Positions 53,660 through 64,000 of a DNA stretch of 64,000 nucleotides are shown here, piece by piece. The position numbers and the translations under genes were made by a program. The stretch spans positions 92,194,431 to 92,258,430 of the forward strand of contig JAYGXS010000003.1 of NCBI GenBank assembly GCA_036362985.1, written 5' to 3'. The DNA comes from Ligula intestinalis (Eukaryota > Platyhelminthes > Cestoda > Diphyllobothriidea > Diphyllobothriidae). Every line of letters begins with the position of its first letter. Positions within the stretch are counted from its first letter, which is position 1. Below the pieces are notes generated by a model, which was not told the DNA's origin, did no database searches, and worked only from the letters and a program-made list of their open reading frames with translations.

Positions 53660-53935
53660 GCAAGCGATTTATCTTACGCTGACTCGGTAGTAATTTCCAG
53701 CATCCCTATGTGATTCTCCTATGTAAATTGGGGTATAGGAAGATAGCCTACTATTCTGTAGCGAGTTTGCTTTCTTCGACCGACTTCTAAAATCTAACAG
53801 GTAAGAGACCCGTTCCCTTCCCAGACCGAATTTCGGTGATGAAAAATCCGAACGGAGGAAGAATAGGTAAATTGAGAAAAGGGGTTGCGTATCGAGACAG
53901 TCGCAAAAACCGTGGACGGATGCGGCTGGCATGGA
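53660..53935 (-). pseudogene. Possible Penelope GIY-YIG remnant
   Basis: The minus frame 53669-53932 ends SSYTPIYIGESHRDAGNYYR, which resembles the nuclease core (VYIGQTGRRLGTR) of the 35.4 kb copy. Flanking residues do not align and no C-terminal block follows. The call rests on that short segment. Confidence 0.35.
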
Positions 53936-54239
53936 AAAGCCACGTTGCCGGTTCGGCTGGAGAAGATCGGTGGTTCAATTATACCTCAATATTCGATCTT
54001 TATGCCGTATCAGTAGGAATTGAATTAAAAAGTACCGTTGACCGTAGAAATAGGAACATCTAGGTGCTGGTACTCGTAGGGGGACTTGTTTGCTGGATTT
54101 GTCAGGAGCTATGGGCTTGGCTCGATGAGGTGAATAGGGTTGATGTTTCCCATATTGCTTCACGACTGAATGTCAGTGACGGAATTTTCCATATCACAGT
54201 TATATAATATGACACAGGAAACCTAGCAGGCGTTGAATG

Positions 54240-55200
54240 AGGTTTTATGATGACTAAGCTCAGCCACATCAGAAGTTGCGAGTTGAGATCGCATCGCGAA
54301 GTTATCGAAAGCTATTTGCTGTATCGAAAACAGAAGGATCTCCAAATCCCAAGTCAGGGAAAACAGAATTATCTGGCACAGCTTCACTGTGCTAAGGTAA
54401 ATTTACAGATAGCTGCTGCAAACGCCGCGTACAAATGCCAGTCGCATCGGTGGAAATCTGTTTGCTGCTACGATGTCCTGAGTGCAGTGTGTTCTTAGAC
54501 AATTAAATGGCAGCAATTGACGAATAAAGTGCGGAGGAGTAGGTCACGTGCAAGTACGCAAATCATTGGCCAATGAAGAGAGGATGAATCCATGCAATGG
54601 TACGCTGTGCAGGCTACCACAGTACTCCCGGAGGGCGGCGTAAAATGGCGCCGGAGGATGTGCTGGAGTCCAGCAAAATGTAAGTTTAAACGCTCAAAGA
54701 AATGGACGTGCCGCCAACTGCAGGCCATATCAGAAGTTTCGAGTTAAGATCACATCGCGGTCATTAATATCGCAAGGGCCTAAGGTAGTTAAAATCTTGC
54801 ACACTTCAGGCCCATTTCCTGAGATGAAAAGAAGCCGTGGGAGGCCAGGGTGATAGGAGCAGTATATTTGGCACAGAATGGAGAATAGATAAGAGGCATT
54901 TGTCTGTCAGATGATGCAGCAACCACCGGCTAGAGCGCCATATATGAAGTGCTGTCTGCTTGGCAGTCGTAAGACGAGGTCCTATGTACTTGACTGTCCC
55001 AAAGGCTGGAAGCAGCAAGCATTCACAAATGTGTATTCGACCGGAGCTAGGCACGGAGTGCGTTCAAAAGCGTGCTTCATATGACGCTAAACACTACAGA
55101 CCGCACAGTTCGTTGGAAAGACTTCCACGTAAAGATATTGGAAGTTAGTTCAAACTAAGCATTTTTGTCGGAAATATTCCGCTCAACAGTGCATGGCGTC
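54240..55200. other. Unassigned; direct repeat of about 35 bp
   Basis: A segment at 54267-54301 (cacatcagaagttgcgagttgagatcgcatcgcg) recurs at 54727-54761 with five changes. Open frames here (for example 54247-54498) show no domain. Confidence 0.4.
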
Positions 55201-55234
55201 ACAGAAAGTTACGGGACGACCATATGGTTGTGAA

Positions 55235-57425
55235 GTTTGAAAAAAATCAGTCCACCAAAGCAACACTCTTCTAATGGGGTCCTAGTTCACAACTTGTCCT
55301 CCCATCCTCTCACTCAGCAACAACTAGCTGTTCTATCCCATGACGCAATGTTCAGCACGAGGGATGCTCGACCAGAAAAATTTGTCACATCCTTTGAATT
55401 GGCATTTCAGAAATGTGATGCAAATGGGGAGTGCAAGAATGCCGTGCGGCAGCAAGTGCAACTGTGCTCCTTCAGCGCAAATGACAAACGACCATTTCTA
55501 AAGCAGAAAAATGAAAACTTTGGAGGATGCGAAAATGGGAGAATATTGTCATCTTGCCCGCCGACGCCATGGATAAATCTGAGTACGGGGCAAAGATTGA
55601 CAAGCTCTTTATGGACAAGGAATCCTATGCGTCATTGACTGCCAACGGGTTCAAAAACTCGTAAACAGTATGATCAAGACGGCCAACCGACTGCGGAGGG
55701 CGGGAACCTACACTAGAAGGGAAGCGCTGGCAGCAAAAGTCACTGATACCTACACGACGCGTTTTTAAGGCCTGCTAAATGTCCACGAGCCAGGAGTGCA
55801 CCCACGCCCCATCGTCTCATTACGTGTAACCTCAACGTTTGAGTTGTCATACTGGTTGTATCATCGACTTTCTTGCCTTAGCATGGATTCCCGTGGACAT
55901 TAAAATCGGCGGAAGTGTTCCTGACGCGCATTCAGTATCTTAGTTTAGAGGCAGATGAGGTGATGTTGTCATCAAGTTATTATCCCAATCCCACCCACAC
56001 TGCCTAGTAAAACTATCAACGGTCTTATCCGTGAAAAAAGCCACACCGGGCAGCAGTTCAAACGAGTGCACACCATCGCGCGCTTTGAATTGTTCATTAG
56101 GACTCTTATACACCGTCAACGGCCAAGTGAACAGGCAAAAGAAGGGGGCACCAATAAGCTCCACCCTGTCTTGATTTTTTTTATTGAAGCTGTTCTTTAG
56201 AGGCTCGAGCAGCTAGTATACAAGGAGGACCTTCTGCAGTTCTAGGCCAGGTACGTCGATGACGTGTTCGCCGCTTGCAAGCTTTCAAAGTGATTGATGA
56301 ATTTGGTCTTTCCTGACGTCCAGTTTACCATGGAAGTGGAAGTCAACGATCAACTACCCATCCTTGACGTTCAGGTTACAAAACTAGTGCAAGGGAAGAT
56401 AAAGACAACGGTCTACCGTAAGGAAATGTACATCACGAACATTCGTAAATTCTAAAGCAACTACTCTGTTGGTCACAAACACAGTTGTGCCAGAATCTCC
56501 TTCCAACGTGTTCAAACACACTGAAGCGACGACAGAAAAAAAAACGACAGAAAAACGTTTCAGAGGTGACTGTACGAATTCTAGAACCTCTTGGGATCGG
56601 ACGGGTGCATAGACCAGATTTCACAAGCAGATAGCAAGTCATGAAGCCCAGAGACGCGCTACCAGCAACCGAGCAATCATCCATGGTCTACAGCTTACCA
56701 TGAAAAAATACCGATGCAAGGTAGGTTGGCTCACTGGGTAAACGCATGGGCACAAGATTGCACGACTATCAACTTGAAATAAATCACAAGAGGCAGCTGT
56801 CTTTGTTATATGGTCACGTTCAACAGCTTAATCCTGACTTCGTCTTTTAGCAATTGAGGATTATCGGCAGGGCCAATGAGATCATGGTAATACTAGTGTT
56901 CGAGGTCGGCCCTCCACTGGCATAATCGGCGGATCTATATACTTGAACCTTGCCGGCCAGGTGCTTCGCAAATTGCTCGGATCAACTCGGATAGGGCCAG
57001 TAGGGCAAACGAGCACGCAGACTAAGCTCACGGTAAATAAGAGTAGTGGTTGGTGGCTACGTGGCCGACATCAAACAGTGTGTCATCGTTGCATATGATA
57101 GGCGAAAAACAACTCAAGCGAGGAGCAACGCCTTATCAGTCTGCCTGTTAGCGTAGGAAAAGTCAACAATTCTGTTGACTTGCCTATTACTACGCTCACC
57201 GCGAAGGGGACGAAGGTCACTAAAGCCCATTTGCAGCCAACCTTCGTTGTCCACAACGAACGGGCAGGTAAACATTTTCGTGTCCAGCATTTATATAGTA
57301 CGAGGCAGACAGTAAAACCACCACACTCAGGAACAACAGTAATCTGATGATGGAAGCGCGAAGAATGCCAAAACATCAGTTCAAATATAACTTGGTCCCT
57401 GAACTCGCCTCCTCTTCTTCTTCCT
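55235..57425 (+). pseudogene. Penelope-like element, degenerate, longest copy
   Basis: 55237-55638 holds the N-terminal region (LVHNLSSHPLTQQQLAVLS, DARPEKFVTSFELAF). 55560-55660 gives MDKSEYGAKIDKLFMDKESY. About 56220-56300 gives ARYVDDVFAA, the RT catalytic YVDD in a short frame. Stops and shifts are frequent throughout, and the nuclease region (about 56.8-57.3 kb) is barely recognisable. A hammerhead-like motif follows at 57341-57420 in the same orientation, as expected for the 3' end. Confidence 0.65.
57335..57425 (+). ncRNA. Hammerhead-like motif at 3' end of the 55.2 kb Penelope copy
   Basis: The core CTGATGA (57344-57350) is followed by one extra T, a decayed stem II of the family length (gg...cc, 18 nt) and AAAACATC (57370-57377). 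The G of GAAA is lost. The downstream sequence (aaatataacttggtccctgaactcgcc) aligns with the post-cleavage region of the other copies. Confidence 0.5.
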
Positions 57426-57974
57426 CGGCTTTTGGAGACGACGAACGTGACAGTTATTATGGTTATTCATAAATGAGATGCAACGTTCTATAATATTCCG
57501 TATTGTTTACATACATTTTTCTATTGGCTGATATCTTAAGATTTATTTGAGATTGCATGTACAACTGACAACCGCTGTCCTCTTTACAAAGTTAAACGTG
57601 AACTTACATGCCTAGGTCCGCGTTCGGTCAGCGGATGATTTGACTGTGGATCTCCCTTTCAAGCTATTGTTGTGTTCAAGCGGCAAATGATTACTTATAT
57701 TTTGATTACGGAGGACTCTCATTGTAGGTCTATATGCGGCCAGCCATAACCTTCAATTCGTGATTTCAATTTATACGCATCGCGCCACTACATGTTTCCT
57801 TGAAAAATGATCAAGTAAACCTGTAAACCAGTCAAGGTGCCACAAAGGGCCACGAACGAACACGTGAGTGCCGAAACTGAAGTCAACGACACGGCGAAAG
57901 ATAAGGGGCAGACAGACAAGTAGACTGAAGACATGGCGAGAGACAAATACACTGACACAAACCTGATTGGTGGA

Positions 57975-58135
57975 ACAGGCACACGCAAGAAAGGACAACA
58001 TAGAGATAAGATCCGTGAGCCAGCTTATCCATTCTCTAAAGTTGGGTAGACGAGACACCTACCCGAAACATCAGGCTCCTAATAAAACTCTCCCAGTGAA
58101 CGCTCCTCCTTCTTCTCACTTCTACGTTTTCCGAC
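57975..58135 (+). ncRNA. Penelope terminal repeat with partial hammerhead-like motif
   Basis: A perfect 6-bp stem II (GGGTAG at 58044-58049 with CTACCC) is followed by GAAACATC (58065-58072), and then the family post-cleavage sequence (aataaaactctcccagtgaacgc). The CUGANGA core has been replaced by ctaaagt, so cleavage is unlikely. No adjoining ORF was recognised. Confidence 0.5.
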
Positions 58136-58139
58136 AAAA

Positions 58140-59480
58140 GCCCGATTAATTCTTTCAGTTTCTACACATGCTCCTGTTGGCCCACCCACAGGATCGTGTC
58201 ATTTCGCATTGCCAAGGAGCCGAGATACTGATTCTGAAATTATAATGACATATATTATTGTAGTATTCATAATAAATGAGTGTTTAATTGTATGGTGACT
58301 CTTTTTCGACTAAGCGACAGCTGCTGGTATTTACACTCATTTATATATGAGGCCTATCTGTTTAGGTTTTCTGCGGTGTGAATGCATTTCTTATACATTT
58401 TTTTTAATACACGGGAACTTGCAGACGTTCGCTTTTAGGCATCTTAGTTGAAGTGAACTGAAATGAGTGCCGACGAACCAAAGATCATATCGTACGAGAG
58501 ACTGCATTCCTCACTTTTCAAGCAGCCATTACGATCGAACATGCATGCGCGCCTTTAATGTAGTTTGCAGCTGTGAGGCTATGATCATGTGTTATCATCT
58601 TAGGTATGCACAGCGTGCGTGCGTGATCACGCATGCTTGCTCAAAGAATGCAATACGATCAACCTTGTAAATCTACTGAATGCGCGTGGGTTAATGACAC
58701 ATAATCATACGCGTACAGATATACGCGCAGCTATGCCTCATGCATGCAGACTGGATTGATACTGGCAAATACAAAATGGGGCACTAGAATAATTGAATCA
58801 AGTGTTGTAACGGTAGCCAAGGCCAAAATTTCGCCACCCAATTACGCCTTGTGAGAGTCCCCTAAGTAAGAACACAACGAGAAGAAGGCAAATGCAAAAC
58901 ACTTTGGTGTAACTAGTTAACATATTTGTCCAACGAACAATTGTAAAACTATGTCCATCAAGCCAATAAGCCTCTGTCTTGGCTTATTGAGTGATCGTTG
59001 CTTACAGGCAAACGCATAACGGCTCCTTGGTGGCCCACTTAACCACAGGTGTAGTCGATGCGATGTGCCGTGGGTTTGAACATGGTCGGCACACTATCGC
59101 GAAGAAGTGTAAATTTTCTGCAGACCAAGCCCCTCTTTTTATCGTGTTGCAGCCTTTATTTATTATACTGCCTGCTTGGCCCTTTTCCTTCAACATTCTT
59201 TTACTTTTGGCTTCTAGAGGTGCATCTGTAACAAAATATTACTGATCGAGAGCATTTGAATCGAAAAACATTCACTTATCCTGATTTACATTGTCCCATG
59301 TGGCACCTTCACCATCGCGTCTCTACATTCAATGTATCATATTTCACCTCTTTTCCGTGCCATTTATAACATTGCCTCTTCTTTTGTATCGCTTTTACCT
59401 TTATCAATTTTTTCCGTTTTCCCATAATATTTTTCTTCTTAATCGGAATACAGTCAGATTTTCAAGTCGATACCCTGACA
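58140..59480. other. Nothing recognised
   Basis: AT-rich sequence with no supported gene or repeat beyond scattered short frames. Confidence 0.35.
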
Positions 59481-59484
59481 TTAT

Positions 59485-62400
59485 TTATTTATAACGTTCC
59501 ATCTACCTGAATTGCAGTTAGTTCCATCGTTCCTTCGCTTAGTATTTAACACACCCTCATTGACTCTATCTGTTCTATCATGTGGTGGTAAAAGGAAAGA
59601 CTTCTTGAAGCAGTTATAATGGGTCTTACTAATATTTTAGAAGAGCCTGTGACCTCTTCTTCTCGCTTTCCGAACATAAAATCTGCGCCCGGACAACCGA
59701 ATAGAACCGTGATGCACAACTATATCTTGGGGACTTGTCATTCATTTTTAATCCATTCAGACAGTTCTGTGACTCGAAACTGCAATGTTCTGTTCAACTG
59801 CCTACCTCACATCCGCCCAGACACTATAGACGGTAAAGCTTCCGCCCCTTACTCCGCTGCAGGCACCCACACCCACCCCTTTCCACTTGGTAAACAGACT
59901 TCCGTTTTTCCGCCAACCCTTTGCTTCATGGTGGCAATGGCCTATCTGAATGTCTCTTGGAGCTAGACACTTATCCAGTTAAGGTCCCAGCAATGCAAAA
60001 GACCTCTTTTTTAACTCCAATTCTTTTCCAAACAGTTCGTTGGCAAGCCGTAAACGCTTGGCTGCTTACTAATGCCCGGCAATTCGTAGCCGAGCTTTTC
60101 CGTACGCCGCCTCTTACTTGAGTTCGCTTCTCAATGTTAGCGTTTTGATCAGTCCCTTCATGTCTTATCTTCTTAAGCAGTTTTTTTATCTTACACACTT
60201 TTTGAAAATGGAGGCCCGTTGAACCCTGCCTCTATTTTCACCGCAAGAGATTTTTTAACTGCCATGAATTTTAAGTTTTGAAATTCACATTTAATTTTCA
60301 AAAAGTTGCCAACTTCTGTCCCAAAAGGACAATTTCTGCCGACATTATTGCAAATTTCTGCGTCTTTTTGTGCACACTGTCAAATGCGTTTCTGAATTTT
60401 TTATTTTTTCAGAACTAATTTTGTATGGGTAGTGCCGTTCCGGCACTAACAAATATAAATTCTGTGGTCAGTCCCGTTAGGATTTCACTACCAAGTTAGT
60501 CCGCTTGGCATCTCTCGCTTTTCCCTATACACCGTCGTATAAATGAGGACACTTCATATTTCACTGTTTTATTATGGGGCCCTTTGACTCTCAGTTGGCT
60601 GACGCACTCATGGTAACAGCTCTGTCACCCTCAACCGAGCCATGGAATTTTGCCTGTTATACTAGACCTACCGCACGGTTCACCATCCACCTTCACCTCC
60701 GTTTAAATTGCTTCCTGCCCATCCTTCCCCTTCACGACACTTTCTTATCCAATCCTTCCTTCAGCACCCACTGCACGTGCGACTCTCCCTCCACCCACGA
60801 AATCTAACCTACCCATCCGATTCCCTGAACAAAATCCGGGATGGAACTACCATGCCACCTGCGGTCTCCATGCGTGCCACTGTAAACACAATCCTTTTGT
60901 TATTCGTTACAGCTTTCCTCTTATTGCTTGGATAAGCCATCCTTGGCTCCACCTTTTTCAGTTTCCGTTCTGCTTGATAACGAAAGCCTTCATGCTCTGA
61001 TAGACCCGGCCGCGAATCCTTCCTAGATTACCCCTGCAAGCATCCTAAACAGTCTTTTTAGTCGTGTTGAACCTACACACCGCCCGTTATCTCTAGGCCG
61101 TTAACCACATTAAGATCTCTACCTCAGCTTTTATTTCATTGCTGCATTTCTTTTGTGACTTGCAAGTTATACATGATTTTTGAGTTACCCCCATTAGTCC
61201 TTGGGCCATAGTCCTAGGTTAGGCTATCATATCAGTCATGTCTTTGTCATATGTGCCTGAGATTATCGTATTATTTTTGATCAAACCTTCATTCCTTCCC
61301 TTACCATTGTTTCCAACTGTGAATTTGACTTCTTATATAATACTGTTGCAGCTGCCGTCACCCTAGGGTTATCAACTTTTGGTGTGGTTCTTCTATTTTC
61401 GTCGGCGGTTGATACCGTCACGTTTAACTAATTGCGTGACCATCTGCATTCATTCCCTAACTCTTCTCGAGGCCCATGGACACTATCAGTCAGACACACA
61501 GCGTTCAACAAACGATAGACACAGGCGATTAAATACCTGTCTGGCATATACCCCGTCGCATCTCGAAGGAGTCGACAAGCTCTTAGATGAGCCACTACAA
61601 GCCAAGATAATTAAACCTCTACTACTTAACCCCCACTATTGCCTAGGTACTCAAGCAGGACGGTACTGTCAGTTAATATATTGACAGCCGCTGGTTCAAC
61701 GCAGACGTGGAACGCGGCTCGTTTCCCTTGCATTGCCTCGATGAAACTTTACACTTTCTCGAGAACGCTTGTTAGTTTTCTTCGTTCGATCGTGAGTCAA
61801 GATACTGACTGCTGAAAATCCTTCCAAGCGACCGCCAGAAGATGGGGTTAATCGTAAAATAAGGGCTTATTTAAATTCCAGACCCTCCTGTCCCGTGTAT
61901 GTAATGCGGCCGCACCGCTTCAATGATTGATCTTTCGTGTACTAGGGCATCTTATCCCCCACAAATTTCTCATCAATTAAGACGACACTATAGTGCAGCT
62001 TCCTATCTGCTTCGCTAGCAAACCCTCACTAAGCCAGCGCGGAACTAAAACACATTCACTAGGGAACTTCTGGCTATTGTGATGTTCATACGGCAAATCA
62101 AACACCTCCTCGTCAGAAAGATCTATATTTTGCGTACAGATTACCGGGCTTTGCAATGGCTCCAGTCCCTCAAGGACCCCATGTACCACCTTGCTACTTG
62201 ACAGGTGTTCCTCCAGGATTTCTATTTTGGATATCAGTACCCGCCCGGTCCTCGACATGGTGACGCCGACGCCTTCTTCTGTTCACATTTCCCTAACGCT
62301 TCTGACGTTAGCCCGGATACCCCTGATTCCGTGAGACGACTCCCTACGAATTGTCCTTTTCTCAGAATGGTGCGAAGAGGAAATGCTTTGCCCTAGTAAG

Positions 62401-63915
62401 TATGCCTGTTGATGGGCTAATGGCCCCGCCCACTAGTCCAACGCGAAGTAATGTCCATTCGAGCTTCTGATTCCCGCCACTTACGACCAGTCTTCCCGGG
62501 TGTTTAGTAGATTCCATCCACATGAACATTCATGTAGAGCTAGGGCACTGTGGTAACGGTGAACCAAAGGAGCTGCTTGATTCCATTTCTGGATGATCTC
62601 AGCTATGATCCTGAATCAATTATTTCTGCCAGAGTTTCCACAGTTGTGTAGCTTTCAAATCCCACAGCACTCGCTTCTCTACAACTAATGACTACTGGCT
62701 TTCCCAGTGACTTCGTTGGGCCCAACATCACCGGCCCTGTTTCCATCTCAGTCTAAGGAAACGAAAATATCCTAGTCGTGCTGTAAATCTTCACGAAATA
62801 GGTTGAAAACGTCCGACAGCTACGCCAAGAGGACACTTTAATGACTTACGCCATAAAATGCATTTGGCTCAGCCACTGATGTCCTTCACAATCGATTGCA
62901 GCAGTAATTTCGAGTCGAATCTTGTTAAGGACGTTCATGACTTCCTTGGCCTTCGCTAAGTGCATTCCACGACTTACCATCTGCAGGGCAATTGACTCGT
63001 GGAACGTATAAACCGCAGCCTTCATAATCTCATCCTCACCTTCTCTATCACCAGTCACGGCAATGACTAGGAGGTAAAACTACAACTCTGTTTCCTAGCT
63101 TATCGAGGGTCGGCATCTCAACTAGCCTTCAATACTTCCTCCATTCTGCCGACCATAACAAGCACCTACTATACGCTAGCCGGTTGCGCGAGACTTTTAT
63201 TGAGTCAATGATGCGTACCAACCGTATTCTCCCGCGTGATATCTCCGCTAAGCTCCCTCTTTTTTGAAATGACCCTTTTCAGGTCTGGATCTCCTCCTCC
63301 TATTTATCTTCCCCCTACATGATGTCATCGTTCTTGCTGCACAGACTTTACCACATTCTTCTTCAAACTGGAACAATTTGGCAGGCACTCCCCATATCGC
63401 TTCCCAAACCACCTTCAAATCATGCTCCCTGACCAGTTTCCCCGTAGCTTAAGAGAAAACAGTGCCTTCCCTTTTTGTTACCAACAGCGTTGAGGACGGT
63501 GCTGCTTCTTAGAATAGGGTCAAGGTAAGGAATCATCTCCAACCATGGGTGGTTTTTTGTTTATAACGTTACATCTACCTATCATACACTTAGTTCCATC
63601 CTTTCGCATTTTATTAATAAGCGCTGCCTCATCTATCATTCGCCTACTATCATGTTGGAGAAAAAATGGAGAAATCTTGAAACTGTACGAATAGTTCTTA
63701 ATCACCTTTTATACGAGGCTGCGGCCTCTTCTTCTGCCTTTCTGACTAAGACTTTGTAATCCTCAGCCCCACTATCGGACACCTTTGCAACTTGATGAAA
63801 GTGTGATCAAAAATTATCTCGGAGCCTTGCCTTTAAACTCCTTTCCACCTAGACAGTCCTGTGACTCAGAACTGCAAAATTGGGTTTAAGAACCTGCCTT
63901 CCACTCACCTGAACG
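59485..63915 (+). mobile_element. Gypsy-type LTR retrotransposon, highly degenerate
   Basis: Direct repeats of about 350 bp (59485-59835 and 63553-63915) enclose pol remnants in the order RT, RNase H, integrase. Repeat similarity includes ttataacgtt.catctacct, cttagttccat, ctatcatgt and acagt.ctgtgactc.gaactgca. The copies are very diverged and the outer ends are not exact, so LTR identity is inferred from position and order. Confidence 0.5.
61540..63080 (+). pseudogene. Gypsy pol remnants: RT N-end, RNase H, integrase
   Basis: About 61560-61770 gives VDKLLDEPLQAKIIKP, then a YRWFNADVERGSFPL stretch as in RT. 61960-62340 gives RELLAIVMFIRQIKHLL, YILRTDYRALQWL and DFYFGYQYPPGPRHGDADAF, a clear Gypsy RNase H. 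62510-62570 gives IHVELGHCGN (integrase zinc-binding His/Cys). 62710-62990 gives DFVGPNITGPVSIS, ENILVVL and FTK. The RT palm with its catalytic Asp pair is absent, and stops occur in every domain. Confidence 0.65.
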
Positions 63916-64000
63916 TTATATATAGGTTATTTCGTGGTGTTTGGGTTGTTCTTTCTGCAGCTAACCCTAAAGGCTGCCCGCGATTTGTATTGTAAACCGA

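Noticed and set aside
1..64000. CRISPR array, bacterial operon or plasmid system
   Set aside because: No regularly spaced short repeats, no ribosome-binding-site-led gene strings; spliced exons and eukaryotic retroelements indicate a metazoan genome.

Overview
This window looks like repeat-rich nuclear DNA from a metazoan, most likely a flatworm. The pointers are single-finger C2H2 exons separated by GT-AG introns, Penelope-like elements with GIY-YIG endonucleases and hammerhead-like motifs, several LINE clades, Gypsy remnants and moderate GC. I favour a large-genome cestode or trematode over other lophotrochozoans, but that is inference. No bacterial gene, operon, CRISPR array, rRNA or intact tRNA was seen.

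The host content is two divergently oriented C2H2 zinc-finger loci. Locus A (minus strand, about 18.85 kb down to 0.88 kb and leaving the window) has a low-complexity acidic/Pro/Ser exon followed by ten one-finger exons. Locus B (plus strand, about 29.15 to 51.27 kb) has a related low-complexity exon, five intact one-finger exons and one finger exon split by a LINE. Every finger exon is exactly 87 nt and phase 1 at both ends, so modules can be gained, lost or duplicated without breaking the frame. Two-finger cassettes with their introns have clearly been duplicated in locus A, and intron blocks have been copied repeatedly in locus B. No start codon, stop codon or promoter of either gene could be fixed. 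The products are probably nuclear DNA-binding proteins, with the exons joined into one polyzinc-finger chain.

The 10 kb between the two loci (18.9-28.9 kb) and most introns are filled with mobile elements. CR1/L2-like LINEs lie at 6.4, 19.3-21.7, 21.7-23.1, 24.7-27.9 and 45.8-49.3 kb. Jockey-like LINE tails lie at 4.1, 30.1, 33.3, 49.6 and 51.9 kb. RTE-like LINEs lie at 33.9 and 35.25-38.06 kb. Penelope-like elements lie at 35.4, 42.5, 52.3, 53.7 and 55.2 kb. Gypsy elements lie at 39.4-41.85 and 59.5-63.9 kb with fragments elsewhere. There are also tRNA-derived SINE-like pieces, a large inverted-repeat element at 8.3-9.3 kb and a 157-bp TTAA-flanked MITE at 13.9 kb. Essentially all element ORFs carry frameshifts, stops or truncations.

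The most informative structures are four. First, the invariant 87-bp finger exons. Second, a finger exon whose two halves (53 + 34 = 87 nt) are separated by a LINE with a 12-bp imperfect target duplication. Third, a Penelope element nested in an RTE element with a perfect 10-bp target duplication. Fourth, a family of at least six hammerhead-ribozyme-like motifs tied to Penelope elements.
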